From positions 901,292 through 965,291 of the forward strand of contig NZ_CP048627.1 of the NCBI RefSeq assembly GCF_010669225.1: 64,000 bases of DNA, given 5' to 3'. This DNA comes from Megamonas funiformis. Its GTDB lineage: Bacteria > Bacillota > Negativicutes > Selenomonadales > Selenomonadaceae. This document shows, piece after piece, positions 63,671-64,000 of the stretch; within the stretch, counting starts at the first letter, position 1; each line of letters begins with the position of its first letter. The position numbers and the translations under genes are program-made. Below the pieces are notes generated by a model. That model did not search any database. It was not told where the DNA came from and saw only the letters and a list, made by a program, of their open reading frames with translations.

Positions 63671-64000
63671 ATGAATAAAGAGTTCGCAAAGATGTGTTAT
63701 TTTGCACGATTAGAAACAGGGTTATCGGTTAAAAATGCCTCAAATCTATTAAATATATGTGAACGTCAATTAAATTATTATGAAGCAGGTCAAAAAAACA
63801 TTCCTGATGATATTGTAGCTAAAATGACTAAGGTATATGTAAATCCCGAATTAGGATATGAGTATTTAAAACAAACAAAAACAGGTCAAGAACTGGCATT
63901 ACCGACTATAAATATGAAAGGAATTTCATCACGAACATTACAGTTAAGAGTATGTATTAAAAATGTAATAGATGTCTTAAATAAATTAGATATCATCGCT
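63671..64000 (+). CDS. XRE-like helix-turn-helix phage protein, 5' part (runs off the window)
   Basis: 110 codons are visible from ATG 63671 with no stop before the window end. The N-terminus FAKMCYFARLETGLSVKNAS, then NLLNICERQLNYYEAGQK is an XRE-type HTH. TAEGQEL-like sequence KTGQELALPTINMKGISSRT follows, then a helix. AATGAGG lies about 14 bases upstream, which is a weak match. Without the C-terminus the role (activator or repressor) is open. Confidence 0.7.
   Translation, partial: MNKEFAKMCYFARLETGLSVKNASNLLNICERQLNYYEAGQKNIPDDIVAKMTKVYVNPELGYEYLKQTKTGQELALPTINMKGISSRTLQLRVCIKNVIDVLNKLDIIA

Overview
The window is AT-rich chromosomal DNA from a low-GC member of the Firmicutes. Gene content suggests a Negativicute, most likely Megamonas or another Selenomonadaceae. 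Clues are a propionate-type methylmalonyl-CoA mutase operon with its MeaB chaperone, CsaB with DUF2993/DUF5693 envelope proteins, a long-form HPF, hrcA-grpE-dnaK-dnaJ under CIRCE, a T-box, a ydaO-type c-di-AMP riboswitch, and heavy use of TTG starts (secA, ffh, rpsP and others). The genus is inferred from family knowledge; no 16S gene is present.

Layout. 1-3.6 kb: end of mutA, mutB, meaB. 3.6-5.5 kb: a small unknown gene, a decayed nitroreductase and an mdtJI-type SMR pair behind a MerR-style promoter with a 19-bp spacer. 5.6-14.1 kb: two ThrE-type exporter paralogues in the same orientation, flanking a reverse-strand module of a giant DUF4132 protein and a small partner. 14.2-15.5 kb: an RsmJ-like methyltransferase and a RibU-like ECF S component. 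15.6-19.4 kb: a divergent sulfur/selenium cluster (LysR and cysteine desulfurase against YedE, TusA and DUF3343). 19.4-29.6 kb, mostly reverse strand: MerR regulator, scpB, galK, an EF-G paralogue, ctpA, an M23 hydrolase, ftsX, ftsE and a SEC-C methionine aminopeptidase. 29.7-38.9 kb: a YdeI-family pseudogene, hpf, secA, prfB with its programmed frameshift, DUF2993, DUF5693 and csaB. 38.9-43.8 kb: dnaJ, dnaK, grpE, hrcA. 44-52 kb: riboswitch-controlled NlpC/P60 hydrolase, a PdtaS/PdtaR-like kinase and ANTAR regulator, a MarR regulator with an apparently non-canonical start codon, a DUF218 protein, uvrC, and a T-box (probably Tyr) upstream of a sodium:solute symporter. 52.2-56.4 kb: ylxM-ffh-rpsP-khpA and ylqD-rimM-trmD.

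56.4-57.5 kb is a 17-repeat CRISPR array without cas genes in the window. Its degenerate left end and a promoter at its right end show transcription on the reverse strand. Next to its leader lies a 46-nt 3' half of a tRNA-Lys(CUU) with its terminator. I read this as the attL scar of an integrated element that runs from about 57.8 kb past the right edge. The element carries a tyrosine integrase, a DUF4160-DUF2442-XRE operon under a promoter overlapped by a perfect 20-bp inverted repeat, a SAP-domain protein, a CI/Cro-like divergent switch with matched operator boxes, a protein built from repeated small units with a free-standing single-unit relative beside it, and an excisionase-like protein.

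The least described pieces are the DUF4132 module between the ThrE paralogues, the integrase-proximal DUF4160-DUF2442-XRE module, and the repeat-unit phage protein. All functional statements rest on reading motifs by eye; no database search was possible.
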